This document shows, piece by piece, positions 24,836 to 33,507 of a stretch of DNA of 64,000 bases. Source of the DNA: Polymorphobacter multimanifer (GTDB taxonomy: Bacteria > Pseudomonadota > Alphaproteobacteria > Sphingomonadales > Sphingomonadaceae); NCBI RefSeq assembly GCF_014205635.1, contig NZ_JACIIV010000014.1:1-64000 (forward strand). Reading direction: 5' to 3'. The stretch's first letter is position 1, and each line of letters begins with the position of its first letter. The position numbers and the translations under genes are program-made. Under the pieces are notes generated by a model. That model searched no databases and was not told where the DNA came from. It saw only the letters and a list, made by a program, of their open reading frames with translations.

Positions 24836-25576
24836 ATGACCGTGCGCCGGCTGCCAGCCAGTTCCTCCCGCACCCGCAAGGGTGGCTTTCGCCAGCGGCC
24901 GATCGGCTGGCTCTTCTCGTTGCTTGCCAAGCTCGTCATGTGGTTCGTCATCCTGAGCCTGGGGTGGGTGCTGGCCTATCGGTTCATCCCCGTGCCGGTG
25001 ACCTGGCCGATGGCGCGGGACATGCTGCAGGGGCGGCATGTCGAGCGCGACTGGACCCCGCTGGCGGAGATGGCAAAGGTGTTGCCGCGCGCCGTGATCG
25101 GTGCGGAAGACGGCACTTTCTGTGCGCATCGGGGCTTCGACGTCGAGGCCATGAAGCAGGCCGCGACTCGCAATGCCGAGGGCGAGCGGCTGCGCGGCGG
25201 CTCCACCATCTCGCAGCAGACCGCCAAGAATGCGTTTCTGTGGCCCGGCCGCTCCTATGTGCGCAAGGGTCTGGAAGCGTGGTTCACGCTGCTGATCGAG
25301 CTGATCTGGGGCAAGCCGCGGATCATGGAAGTGTATCTCAACATCGCCGAAATGGGGCCGGGCGTTTATGGCGCGCAGGCGGCGGCGAAACATCATTTCG
25401 GCTCCACTGCCGACAGGCTGACGGCGCAGCAGGCGGCGCGGCTGGCGGCGATCCTGCCGCAGCCGATCAAGCGCAAGGCGGGCACGCCGGGGCCGTTCGT
25501 CCGCCGCTACTCGCGCGCGATCGAGAAGCGCATCCGTGTGGTGGCGAACAGCGGGTTCGATAGCTGCCTGCGGTGA
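24836..25576 (+). CDS. mtgA: monofunctional biosynthetic peptidoglycan transglycosylase
   Basis: 246 residues. A cytoplasmic basic tail and one transmembrane helix (about residues 27-48) anchor a GT51 domain. IGAEDGTFCAHRGFD carries the catalytic glutamate; GGSTISQQTAKNAFLW, RKGLEAW and IMEVYLNIAEMG follow. The enzyme polymerises lipid II into glycan strands on the periplasmic face. Length is typical. Transcribed after the small membrane protein; convergent with ybaB. Confidence 0.95.
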   Translation: MTVRRLPASSSRTRKGGFRQRPIGWLFSLLAKLVMWFVILSLGWVLAYRFIPVPVTWPMARDMLQGRHVERDWTPLAEMAKVLPRAVIGAEDGTFCAHRGFDVEAMKQAATRNAEGERLRGGSTISQQTAKNAFLWPGRSYVRKGLEAWFTLLIELIWGKPRIMEVYLNIAEMGPGVYGAQAAAKHHFGSTADRLTAQQAARLAAILPQPIKRKAGTPGPFVRRYSRAIEKRIRVVANSGFDSCLR

Positions 25577-25603
25577 GCAGGGCCTGCGGAGGCGCTTTTC
25601 GCC

Positions 25604-25930
25604 TTACATCCCCGGCAGGTTGAAGCCCGGCGGCAGCTGCATGCCGGCGGTGAGCTTGGACATTTCGGCATTGCCTGCATTGTCGGCCTTGGCCTTGGTG
25701 TCGTTGAACGCCGCAACGATCAGATCTTCGAGCATTTCGCGCGATTCGGCGGTCAGCAGCGAGGGATCGAGCTGGACGCTGCGCACCTGGCCGCGGGCGG
25801 TGGCGCGGATGCGCACCATGCCGCCGCCGCTCATGCCCTCGACTTCGATCCGGTCGAGTTCGGCCTGGGCCTTGGCCATCTGCTCCTGCACGTTGCGGGC
25901 GGCGGCCATGAGTTCATCGAGATTGGGCAT
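25604..25930 (-). CDS. YbaB/EbfC family nucleoid-associated protein
   Basis: 108 residues. MPNLDELMAAARNVQEQMAKAQ, a GMVRIRATARGQVRSVQLDPSLL centre and a Met/Gly-rich C-terminus are the family pattern. It binds DNA as a dimer. The 17-bp overlap with the end of dnaX and the order 4.5S RNA-dnaX-ybaB are conserved; recR, often next, is absent here, because mtgA follows in the opposite direction. Confidence 0.93.
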   Translation of the reverse strand: MPNLDELMAAARNVQEQMAKAQAELDRIEVEGMSGGGMVRIRATARGQVRSVQLDPSLLTAESREMLEDLIVAAFNDTKAKADNAGNAEMSKLTAGMQLPPGFNLPGM

Positions 25931-27623
25931 GTTGAGTCCTTTCGCTGATGTCGACGCCGATCAGCTCGGCGCCCTTGAAACGGGTAAGAAGCGCATCGAC
26001 GAGCGGATCCGCGCGCGCGGCGGCGAGCTGCGCCGCTTGTGCGGCGAGCGACGCTTCGCGCAGCGTTGCACCGCCGCCGCTCTCGCGGAACTGCACATCC
26101 CAGCGGACGCCGGTCCAGCGCGCGAGGCACTGGCCGATCTCGGCGAGCGCGTCGCGGCGCGCGCCGACGCCGGTGGCGAGTGCCAGCCGCGGCGGGACGG
26201 CCTCGGGGGCATAGTCGATGAGCCGCAGCTGCTCGGCGAGCATGTGCGCGAGGCCGGGCTCGGTGTTGGCTTCGAACAGCCGCACGATGGCGGCAAGATC
26301 GGTGGGCAGCGGGATGGTCGGGGGCGCGACTGCGGCCGGTGCTGGCGCTGGCGCAGCGGCTGGCTTCGGGGCCGCGGGCGATGGGGCCGGCGCGGTTGTC
26401 CCTGCCGCGGCGGGCAGCACGGCGCCTTCGGTGAGCGCCTTGATGAGCGCGCCGGGATCGGGAAGGCTGCTGGCGTGGATCAGCCGCAGCAGCGCCATTT
26501 CGGTGGCCTGCAGCGGATCGGGGGCGGCTTGAACCTCGGCCAGCCCCTTGAGCAGCAACTGCCACAAGCGGTGGAGGACGGGGAAATCCAGCCGTGTGGA
26601 CCATTCGCCGATCGCCTCATGCTCTTCAGCACTCAGGCTGGCCGTTTCGGAGGGCGCGACGCGGGTGCGGGTGATGGCGTGCACCAGCGCCAGCATCTCG
26701 CGAAGCAGCGCTTCGGGCTCGCGGCCGAGCTCGTGCTGGGCGGCAAGCGCTTCGAGCATTGCGGCGGCATCGCCGGCGAGGCAATGGCCGAACAGGGTGC
26801 GCACGGCCCCCCGGTCGGCGAGGCCCAGCATGTCCCGTACCTGCTCCGCGGTCACCGCGTCGCTGCCGTGCGCGATCGCCTGGTCGAGCAGCGAAAGGCC
26901 GTCGCGGACCGAGCCTTCGGCGGCCCTGGCAATGAGCGCCAGCGCCTCGGGATCGGCGGCGATGCCTTCGGCGGTGGCGATGGTGGCGAAATGCTGGACG
27001 AGAATATCGGCCGGCACGCGCTTGAGATCGAAGCGCTGGCATCGGCTGAGCACGGTGATGGGAAGCTTCTGCACCTCGGTGGTGGCGAAGATGAACTTGA
27101 CGTGCGGGGGCGGCTCTTCGAGGGTTTTCAGGAGCGCATTGAAGGCGTTGCGCGACAGCATATGGACTTCATCGATGATGTAGATCTTGAAGCGCGCCGA
27201 CGCCGCAGCATAGCGCACCGCCTCGATGATCTCGCGGACATCGTCGACGCCGGTGTTGGACGCGGCGTCCATCTCGATGACGTCCATATGGCTGCCGCTG
27301 GCGATCTGGGTGCAGTGCACGCACTTGCCGCAGGGATCGATGGTGGGGCCGCCCTGGCCATCGGCGCCGATGCAGTTGAGGGCACGCGCGATGATCCTGG
27401 CCGTGCTGGTCTTGCCGACGCCGCGCACGCCGGTGAGCAGCCAGGCTTGTGCCAGCCGGCCGCGGGCGATGGCGTTGCCGAGCGTCTGCACCATTGCCTG
27501 TTGGCCGATGAGGCCAGCGAAGCTGCCGGGGCGATATTTGCGCGCGAGCACACGATAGGCTGGCGCCGGTGGTGCAAGCGGCACGTCTTCGCCGAACAGG
27601 CTGGAGTCGGGGGATTCGGTCAT
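25914..27623 (-). CDS. dnaX: DNA polymerase III subunit gamma/tau
   Basis: 569 residues from ATG 27623 (an ATG at 27632 is also possible; neither has a good ribosome site). Walker A is GVRGVGKTST near residue 50, the zinc cysteines are in CGKCVHC, Walker B is IYIIDEVHMLS and the sensor arginine is in LSRCQRFDL. After the AAA+ module comes a Pro/Ala-rich linker (about residues 395-430) and the tau C-terminus. It loads the sliding clamp and tethers polymerase cores. No clear slippery heptamer for a gamma frameshift was seen. 4.5S RNA lies upstream on the same strand and ybaB overlaps downstream. Confidence 0.96.
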   Translation of the reverse strand: MTESPDSSLFGEDVPLAPPAPAYRVLARKYRPGSFAGLIGQQAMVQTLGNAIARGRLAQAWLLTGVRGVGKTSTARIIARALNCIGADGQGGPTIDPCGKCVHCTQIASGSHMDVIEMDAASNTGVDDVREIIEAVRYAAASARFKIYIIDEVHMLSRNAFNALLKTLEEPPPHVKFIFATTEVQKLPITVLSRCQRFDLKRVPADILVQHFATIATAEGIAADPEALALIARAAEGSVRDGLSLLDQAIAHGSDAVTAEQVRDMLGLADRGAVRTLFGHCLAGDAAAMLEALAAQHELGREPEALLREMLALVHAITRTRVAPSETASLSAEEHEAIGEWSTRLDFPVLHRLWQLLLKGLAEVQAAPDPLQATEMALLRLIHASSLPDPGALIKALTEGAVLPAAAGTTAPAPSPAAPKPAAAPAPAPAAVAPPTIPLPTDLAAIVRLFEANTEPGLAHMLAEQLRLIDYAPEAVPPRLALATGVGARRDALAEIGQCLARWTGVRWDVQFRESGGGATLREASLAAQAAQLAAARADPLVDALLTRFKGAELIGVDISERTQHAQSR

Positions 27624-27695
27624 TGCGCGCATGGTGTAGCGGCTTGGGGGGGCGGCGTCATCATGGGGGATGCTCAGGCTATGCCGGGGGTGGGC

Positions 27696-27750
27696 CGCGG
27701 GCAAAGCCCGCGTCTGACGTCAGACGAGTTCGGCTGGCGCAGCGCCAGCC
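27696..27750. repeat. cluster of three near-perfect palindromes between 4.5S RNA and dnaX
   Basis: CGCGGGC-AAA-GCCCGCG (27696-27712), GTCTGACGTCAGAC (27712-27725) and GGCTGGCGC-A-GCGCCAGCC (27732-27750) follow each other almost without gaps. On the minus strand they lie downstream of the 4.5S RNA and upstream of dnaX, so they may end or process that transcript. Further GC-rich sequence with short inverted repeats fills 27751-27810. Confidence 0.7.
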
Positions 27751-27815
27751 GCCTCGCTGGCCGCGCTTGCGCGTCTCGCGCGTTAACTTCGTTATCGCTT
27801 GGCGCGCTGCGCGGT

Positions 27816-27905
27816 GGGAGCCGGGAACGACCCAGCGCAAATTCGTTGCGGCTGCTTCCTTCCGGACCTGACCGGGTTGGCGACAACGCTGCCCGCCCGA
27901 CTCCC
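27816..27905 (-). ncRNA. ffs: 4.5S RNA, signal recognition particle RNA (small bacterial type)
   Basis: The minus strand contains GTCAGGTCCGGAAGGAAGCA, the universal symmetric/asymmetric loop and tetraloop region of SRP RNA. Flanking sequences pair: GGGAG with CTCCC at the ends and CAGCG with CGCTG inside, giving a single long hairpin of about 90 nt. The ends are estimated from this pairing. A -10-like CATATG with TTGCTC 17 nt further upstream lies just before it. It binds Ffh and guides membrane protein targeting. Location upstream of dnaX is usual in this group. Confidence 0.9.
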
Positions 27906-27957
27906 GCGGCTCATATGGGGAAGAACGTTCGCCAGAGCAAGAGGGCGGCGAGGGGGC

Positions 27958-28968
27958 TCAATCGTTCGTCAGCACCGTTAGCTGCTTGCCGGTGCTGCCG
28001 CCCAGGATGCCGCCATCGGTGGCGAGAAGGGTGGTGCCTTCGCCGACGATGCCGCGGAGCTGGGCGAAGAAGGCGGGGGGAATGTCGATGGCGTCGAGCG
28101 CTTCCTGCTCGACGGCCTGGCCGGTGCGGGCCTGGTAGCTGGAGAGGGCGAGGTAGATCCAGCGAGCGTTGCCGGCGGCATCGCGGCCGGCGAACTGGGC
28201 GGCGCGGGTGCCGATGCGGAAGCCATCGGGGACGCCGACGCGGCTGCGGCCGATCTCGACGCCGTTTCGATAGACGATGATCCGCTTGTTGGCGGTGGTG
28301 AGGACGATGGTGACCGGGCCTTCCGGCGCGCGCTCGGGCGACCAGCGGGCGACTTCGGCTTCGGTGAGCGGGTCGGCCTGGGCTGCGGTGGTGCCCTTGG
28401 CGGCCGGGGCGAGGCTGGCGAGCACGGCGCTGCTCGACACGGTTTCGGGCGCTACTGCCTCGTCGAGCACGACCACGGTCATTCCCATGGGGCTGGCGGT
28501 GAACAGCTGCTCGGCGAGTGCATAGGGCATGCGGATGCAGCCATGGCTGGCGGGATAGCCGGGGAGGTTGCCCGCGTGCATGGCAATGCCGTCCCAGGTC
28601 AGTCGCTGCATGAACGGCATGGGGGCATCATTGTAGAGGTTGGACTTGTGATCGCGGTTCTTCTGCAGGATCTGGAAGACGCCGGTGGGGGTGCGCTTGC
28701 CCTTCTTTCCCGAGGAGATGGTGCTGGCGCCGATGCGGATGCCGTTGCGGTAGATGTAGGCGCGCTGCACCGCGAGGTTGACGACGACGAGCATCGGCCC
28801 GGCAGGGGCGACGGCGGGATCCCAGATCCACTCGCCGGGCTTGAGGGCGAGCACATCAATGTCGAAGGGCGACGGTGCTTTGGCGCCCTGCGCCAGGGCC
28901 ATGGCGGGGGTGCAGAGCAGGGCAGCGACAAGGGTGCGGCGGCTGATACTTGGATGTCTGCCGGTCAT
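27958..28968 (-). CDS. exported L,D-transpeptidase (YkuD domain)
   Basis: 336 residues. A twin-arginine-like start (SRRTLVAALLCTPAMALAQG) serves as signal peptide. The YkuD domain follows (about residues 55-175) with HAGNLPGYPASHGCIRMP, containing the catalytic His and Cys. A second, related half (about 215-300) repeats ANKRIIVYRNGVEIGRSRVGVP without the Cys motif. Such enzymes make 3-3 crosslinks or attach lipoproteins to peptidoglycan. Its start overlaps the ferredoxin stop (ATGA). Confidence 0.88.
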   Translation of the reverse strand: MTGRHPSISRRTLVAALLCTPAMALAQGAKAPSPFDIDVLALKPGEWIWDPAVAPAGPMLVVVNLAVQRAYIYRNGIRIGASTISSGKKGKRTPTGVFQILQKNRDHKSNLYNDAPMPFMQRLTWDGIAMHAGNLPGYPASHGCIRMPYALAEQLFTASPMGMTVVVLDEAVAPETVSSSAVLASLAPAAKGTTAAQADPLTEAEVARWSPERAPEGPVTIVLTTANKRIIVYRNGVEIGRSRVGVPDGFRIGTRAAQFAGRDAAGNARWIYLALSSYQARTGQAVEQEALDAIDIPPAFFAQLRGIVGEGTTLLATDGGILGGSTGKQLTVLTND

Positions 28969-29300
28969 CGGCGGCTCATGTCCACCACGCCGGGCGGCAT
29001 GCGGACATCGAGCGTCTCGATCTGGGCGGTGAGGACGATCTGGCAGGCGAGGCGCGAGGCGCGGCTGGCGCCGACGGCGAAATCGAGCATGTCCTCCTCC
29101 TCGTCGCTCGGTGGCGGCAGGGCGGCGCTGTCTCCGCCGGTGATGAGGACATGGCAGGTGCTGCAGGCCATCGCACCTTCGCAGCTGCCTTCGAGCGGCT
29201 GGCCATTGGCCTGTGCCACTTCGAGGAGGCGAGTGCCTGCCGCGGCCTCGACCGTCTGGGTAAGGGCGCCATCCTGCGAGAAGAAGCGAATGCGGGACAT
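28965..29300 (-). CDS. 2Fe-2S ferredoxin, adrenodoxin/FdxB type
   Basis: 111 residues. The cluster ligands are CEGAMACSTC plus the later Cys in LACQIV, the C-x5-C-x2-C...C pattern of ISC-type vertebrate-like ferredoxins. It would supply electrons for Fe-S cluster assembly or P450-type enzymes. It sits directly after two cysteine desulfurase genes, 5 bp from the nearer one, which favours an Fe-S assembly role, and overlaps the L,D-transpeptidase gene by 4 bp. Confidence 0.92.
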   Translation of the reverse strand: MSRIRFFSQDGALTQTVEAAAGTRLLEVAQANGQPLEGSCEGAMACSTCHVLITGGDSAALPPPSDEEEDMLDFAVGASRASRLACQIVLTAQIETLDVRMPPGVVDMSRR

Positions 29301-29305
29301 GGGAC

Positions 29306-30436
29306 TCAGGCGGCCTCGGCGGTCAGGCGCTCGATGAGCGCGTTGATTTGTTGCACTGCACTATCAATGTCCGAAGCATTGGTGAAGCGTCCAAATCCCA
29401 GCCGCAGGGCTGCCCTGGCTTCGGCGTCCGACAATCCGAGTGCGGTGAGCACATGGCTTGGCCGGCCGGTGACCGCCGAGCAGGCCGAGCCCGAGCTGGC
29501 GGCGATGCCGGGGAGGAGCGGCAGGATCGGGCGGCCTGAGAGGGCGGGGAAGCCGAGGTTGAGATTGCCGGGCCAGCGGGCGTCGAGCGTGCCGTGGACG
29601 CGATGGGGCACGCAGAGGCCCGTAAGCAGGCGGCTCTGCAGCGCGAGCGCATGGGCGTGGTCGGTGGCCATGCGTTCGCCGGCGATGCGCGCGGCCGCAC
29701 CCAGCCCGGCGATGAGGGCGGTGGGGAGGGTGCCCGAGCGGCCATCCTCCTGGCCGCCGCCGTGGAGGAGCGGGGCGATGACGGTGAATGGGCGGCGGTA
29801 GAGCGCGCCGATGCCCTTGGGGCCGTAGACCTTGTGTGCGGTGAGGCTGAGCAGGTCGATCCCCATGGCGTCGACATCGATCGCGACCTTGCCGAAGCCC
29901 TGGGCGGCATCGCAGTGCATCACCGCCCCGACGGCATGGGCGGCGCGGGCGATGGCAGCGATGGGCTGGATGGTGCCGATCTCGTTGTTGACGAGCATCG
30001 CCGAGACGACGGCCACATCTTCGCCCAGCGCGCGTTCGAGGTCGCCAAGATCGACAAGGCCATCGGCGCGGACGGGGACGATGGTGAGCTGGGCGCCGAT
30101 CGAGGCGAGATACTCGGCGGTTTCGAGCACGCAGCTGTGCTCGGTGGCGAGGGTGACGATGCGGCGGCGCGACTGGCCGGGGGCCATGAGAAGGCCCTTC
30201 AGGGCCCAGTTGACCGCCTCGGTGGCGCCGCTGGTGAAGGCGATGCTCTCCGGCGGGGCGGCGAGCAGGCTGGCCACCTGGGTGCGGGCAGTTTCGACCG
30301 CGGCCTTGGCTTCATAGCCGAAGCGATGGGCGCTGTGGGGGTTGCCGAAATGCTCCACGCCCCAGGGCACCATGGCTTGTGCCACGGCAGGGTCGAGCGG
30401 CGTGGTGGCGCCATAATCGAGGTAGAGCTGGCTCAT
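29306..30436 (-). CDS. cysteine desulfurase family protein (NifS/IscS-like), second copy
   Basis: 376 residues. TAHKVYGPKGIGALY carries the PLP lysine, TLATEHSCVLET the cofactor-stacking histidine, and ASSGSACSAVTGRPSHVL the catalytic cysteine loop. It removes sulfur from cysteine as enzyme persulfide for Fe-S clusters. It overlaps the upstream paralogue by 4 bp and precedes the ferredoxin by 5 bp. It is shorter than IscS (about 400) because of a trimmed C-terminus. Having two such genes in tandem is unusual outside this group. Confidence 0.9.
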   Translation of the reverse strand: MSQLYLDYGATTPLDPAVAQAMVPWGVEHFGNPHSAHRFGYEAKAAVETARTQVASLLAAPPESIAFTSGATEAVNWALKGLLMAPGQSRRRIVTLATEHSCVLETAEYLASIGAQLTIVPVRADGLVDLGDLERALGEDVAVVSAMLVNNEIGTIQPIAAIARAAHAVGAVMHCDAAQGFGKVAIDVDAMGIDLLSLTAHKVYGPKGIGALYRRPFTVIAPLLHGGGQEDGRSGTLPTALIAGLGAAARIAGERMATDHAHALALQSRLLTGLCVPHRVHGTLDARWPGNLNLGFPALSGRPILPLLPGIAASSGSACSAVTGRPSHVLTALGLSDAEARAALRLGFGRFTNASDIDSAVQQINALIERLTAEAA

Positions 30437-31527
30437 GCGGCGGCCTGCTGGCGAAGGCGCTGTGCCATGCTGGTCCAGGCGTCGGCGAAGGCGGCGAGGT
30501 CTTCGTCACTGGTATCCGGGCCGAGGCTGATGCGGATGGCGTGTGCTGCGGCCGGCCCCAGCCCCATGGCGGCGAGGACATGGCTGGGGCCCGCCTTGCC
30601 CGACGAGCAGGCCGCACCCGCGCTGACCGCGAAGCCGGCGAGATCGAGCGCCATCAACTGGGTGGTGGCGGCCACGCCGGGCAGGCCGAGGTTAAGGATG
30701 TGCGGCAGGCGCGGCGCGGCGGCGCCTTGGACGATGCCGCCTGCCGCGACGAGCCTTGCTTCGAGCGCCTCGCGGCGGGCGGCGACGGCGGCCCAGTCGG
30801 GAACGGGTGCAGCAAGCGCTGCGGCCCAACCGGCGAGGGCGGGGAGGGACGGTGTGCCGGGGCGATGGCCGCGCTCCTGCGCGCCGGGCTGGGCAGCGAG
30901 GGGTGCGTGCGCGGCGGCGACGAGCGCGCCCGCACCCATCGGGCCGCCCATCTTGTGGGCGGACAGGGCGAGATAGTCGCAAGCGGGGACGGGCAACTTT
31001 CCGGCGGTCTGCACGCAATCGACGAGCAGGCGGCTGCCATGGGAGGCGACGAGGGCGGCGATGGCGGCGATGGGCTGGATGACGCCGGTCTCGTTGTTGC
31101 CGTGCTGGACGGCGACAAGGGCCGGGCCGGCGCGCAGGGCGGCTACAAGAGCGGCTTCAAGGGCGGCGAGATCGAGCAGGCCGGAGGGGAGCACCGGGAT
31201 GCGCTCGATGTCCGGCCGGCCACCCAGGACTGCGCCATGTTCGGTGGCGCTGGCGAGAATGCGGGGATGGGGGGCCATGGCGCGCTGGAGAGCCTCGGTG
31301 CCGCCGCTGGTGAGCACCACCTGCTCGGGCAGCACGCCCGCCAGCCGGGCGATGGCGTCGCGGACAGTTTCCAGCACGGCGCGCGCGGCCCGGCCTTCGG
31401 CGTGGAGCGAGGACGGGTTGCCGTCGAGCGAGGCGGCTTCCGCCATGGCGGCACGCGCCGGCTCCCAAGCCGGGGTGGTGGCGGCATGGTCGAGATAAAT
31501 GCGGCTTTTCGTTGCGATTCCGCTCAT
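30433..31527 (-). CDS. cysteine desulfurase family protein (NifS-like), first copy
   Basis: 364 residues from the ATG at 31527; the longer open frame is not coding. IYLDHAATTP opens the fold, ATEHGAVLG is the histidine region, LSAHKMGGPMGAGAL the PLP lysine, and SAGAACSSGKAGPSHVL the catalytic cysteine loop. Sequence differs considerably from its neighbour, so this is an old duplication or two separate lineages, and the two proteins may form a heterodimer. Divergent from an alpha/beta hydrolase gene across 54 bp. Confidence 0.9.
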   Translation of the reverse strand: MSGIATKSRIYLDHAATTPAWEPARAAMAEAASLDGNPSSLHAEGRAARAVLETVRDAIARLAGVLPEQVVLTSGGTEALQRAMAPHPRILASATEHGAVLGGRPDIERIPVLPSGLLDLAALEAALVAALRAGPALVAVQHGNNETGVIQPIAAIAALVASHGSRLLVDCVQTAGKLPVPACDYLALSAHKMGGPMGAGALVAAAHAPLAAQPGAQERGHRPGTPSLPALAGWAAALAAPVPDWAAVAARREALEARLVAAGGIVQGAAAPRLPHILNLGLPGVAATTQLMALDLAGFAVSAGAACSSGKAGPSHVLAAMGLGPAAAHAIRISLGPDTSDEDLAAFADAWTSMAQRLRQQAAA

Positions 31528-31581
31528 GGGGCCTTTATAGACGGGGTTTACCGCCCGCACAGCCTTTGCGATGGGAGCAAC

Positions 31582-32229
31582 ATGCCCGAAGTCATCTTTC
31601 CCGGCCCCGAGGGCCGTCTCGAAGGCCGTTACCAGCCCGCCATCCGCCCCCGCGCTCCCGTGGCCATCCTGCTGCAGCCGCACCCGGCGCAGGGGACGAT
31701 GAACCACCCGATCGTGATGGCGATGTACAACAGCTTCGTGAAGCGCGGCTTTGCGGTGCTGCGCTTCAATTTCCGCGGCGTGGGGCGCAGCCAGGGCGTG
31801 TTCGACAATGGCATCGGCGAGCTGAGCGATGCCGCCAGCGCGCTCGACTGGATGCAGCAGTTCAACCCCGAGGCGCACACGACCTGGGTTGGCGGCTTTT
31901 CCTTCGGCGCCTGGATCGGGATGCAGCTCTTGATGCGGCGCCCCGAGATCAAGGGCTTCATCTCGATCGCGCCGCCGGCAAACATGTATGATTTCAGCTT
32001 TCTGGCGCCTTGTCCTTCGAGCGGGATCATCGTCGATGGCGAGGCCGATGAGGTGGTGTCGGGGGCAGCGGTGCAGAAGCTGGTCGACAAGCTGAAGACG
32101 CAGAAGCACATCACCATCGAGCACCAGACGATTCCGGGGGCGAACCATTTCTTCCAGAACGAGATGCCGCTGCTGATGGGTGCGGTGGATGGGTATCTGG
32201 ACATGCGGCTGGCGAACGGGGGGCGCTGA
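31582..32229 (+). CDS. alpha/beta hydrolase (dienelactone-hydrolase-like small type)
   Basis: 215 residues. FRGVGRSQG and VGGFSFGAWIGMQ form the nucleophile elbow (G-F-S-F-G with serine), DGEADEVV carries the acid and GANHFFQ the histidine. It is a compact COG2945-type hydrolase of unknown substrate. GGGAG lies upstream of the ATG at 31582. The same arrangement next to cysteine desulfurase genes is seen in related bacteria, so it is a stable neighbour, but its part in sulfur metabolism is unknown. The 32230-32352 gap contains a CGATAGC-GAG-GCTATCG hairpin and no gene. Confidence 0.88.
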   Translation: MPEVIFPGPEGRLEGRYQPAIRPRAPVAILLQPHPAQGTMNHPIVMAMYNSFVKRGFAVLRFNFRGVGRSQGVFDNGIGELSDAASALDWMQQFNPEAHTTWVGGFSFGAWIGMQLLMRRPEIKGFISIAPPANMYDFSFLAPCPSSGIIVDGEADEVVSGAAVQKLVDKLKTQKHITIEHQTIPGANHFFQNEMPLLMGAVDGYLDMRLANGGR

Positions 32230-32239
32230 GCACGGCTGG

Positions 32240-32256
32240 CGATAGCGAGGCTATCG
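32240..32256. terminator. GC-rich hairpin after the hydrolase gene
   Basis: CGATAGC-GAG-GCTATCG forms a 7-bp stem just 11 bp after the hydrolase stop. There is no T-tract, so it is only a weak candidate terminator. Confidence 0.35.
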
Positions 32257-32352
32257 ACTGGCGCGTGCGAAGCGCGGCCGGCGGGGCGGCCGCACTTCAT
32301 GCCGCCGAACCCGTCCGACGGCGTGGCTTTGCCTCGCCTGGCTTTCCTGCTT

Positions 32353-33453
32353 TCAGCCCACTCGTGTCCCACCCGTCATCGGCGCGGGCACACCGGTGGT
32401 TTCGGGCCAGCTGAGCGGCAGGCGCTGGTGCGAGCGGACGGCGAGCCAGGCGAAGGCTTCGGCTTCGAGCGCGTCCCCGTTCCAGCCGACGGCTTCCACC
32501 GGCCCGGTCGGCACGCCGGTGCGGGCTTCGATCATCGCCATCAGCACCGGGTTGTGGCGGCCGCCGCCGGTGACGAGGAGGCGGGCGAGCGGCGGCACAT
32601 GGCCAAGGGCGAGGCGCACGGTTTCGGCGGTGAAGGCAGTGAGGGTGGCCGCTCCATCGGCAGGGCTGAGGGTGCGGGCGGCGGTGGTGGCGAAATCGTC
32701 GCGGTCGAGCGATTTGGGGGGCGGCGCGTCGAACCAGGGCAGGTCGAGCATGGCGGTGAGGATGGTTTCCGCCACGCTGCCGCTGCCCGCGAGTTCGCCG
32801 TTCTTGTCATAGCTGCCGCGGCCGTTCTGGCGGACCCAGTCGTCGATGAGCGCATTGCCGGGGCCGGTGTCGAAGCTGCCCCAGGCATCGTCGGTGAACC
32901 AGGTGAGGTTGCCGACTCCACCGAGGTTGAGGACGCCGATTGGCCGGCCGAGGCTGGCCGAGCGGGCGCGGTGATAGCCGGGGGCGAGGGGCGCGCCCTG
33001 GCCGCCGGCGGCAACATCGGCGCTGCGGAAATCGTGGATGACCGGCAGGCGGGTGGCGGTGCTGAGCAGGGCGGCGTCGCCGATCTGCCAGGTCCATCCG
33101 GCATTTCCTGATTTCGGGGCTGGCTTGTGGGCGATGGTGTGGCCATGGAAGCCGATGAGGGCGACGTCTTCGCGGGGCGTGCCGGTGGCGGCGAGAAGGC
33201 GGTGGACGGCGATGGTGTGGAGGCCGGCGAGCTCGGCGGCGACGGCGTCGATGAGGGGATCGGGGCCGGGGCGGACGAGTTCGGTGGCGCGGGCACAGGC
33301 TTCGCCGAGGCGGGCCTGAAAATCGGGCTCATAGCCGATCGAGAGGAAGCCCTTGGGTTCGCAGCGGGTTTCGCCATCGGTGAGGAGGAGGGCGGCGTCG
33401 ATTCCGTCGCGCGAGGTGCCGGACATCAGGCCTAAAGCAAGCAAGGGTTTCAT
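32353..33453 (-). CDS. anmK: anhydro-N-acetylmuramic acid kinase
   Basis: 366 residues from ATG 33453 (a GTG at 33459 is the alternative). GLMSGTSRDGIDAAL is the N-terminal signature, and FDTGPGNALIDDW, GGRHNPVLM and EAVGWNGDALEAEAFAWLA complete the fold. The enzyme cleaves and phosphorylates 1,6-anhydro-MurNAc, recycling cell-wall sugar. Related to the AmpG-like permease at 42.8 kb by pathway but not by operon. Divergent from tyrS across about 54 bp. Confidence 0.95.
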   Translation of the reverse strand: MKPLLALGLMSGTSRDGIDAALLLTDGETRCEPKGFLSIGYEPDFQARLGEACARATELVRPGPDPLIDAVAAELAGLHTIAVHRLLAATGTPREDVALIGFHGHTIAHKPAPKSGNAGWTWQIGDAALLSTATRLPVIHDFRSADVAAGGQGAPLAPGYHRARSASLGRPIGVLNLGGVGNLTWFTDDAWGSFDTGPGNALIDDWVRQNGRGSYDKNGELAGSGSVAETILTAMLDLPWFDAPPPKSLDRDDFATTAARTLSPADGAATLTAFTAETVRLALGHVPPLARLLVTGGGRHNPVLMAMIEARTGVPTGPVEAVGWNGDALEAEAFAWLAVRSHQRLPLSWPETTGVPAPMTGGTRVG

Positions 33454-33507
33454 GGGCACACGCTAGCGGCTTGGCGGGGGCATGTCAGCCACGCTATGGG
33501 CTGCGGC

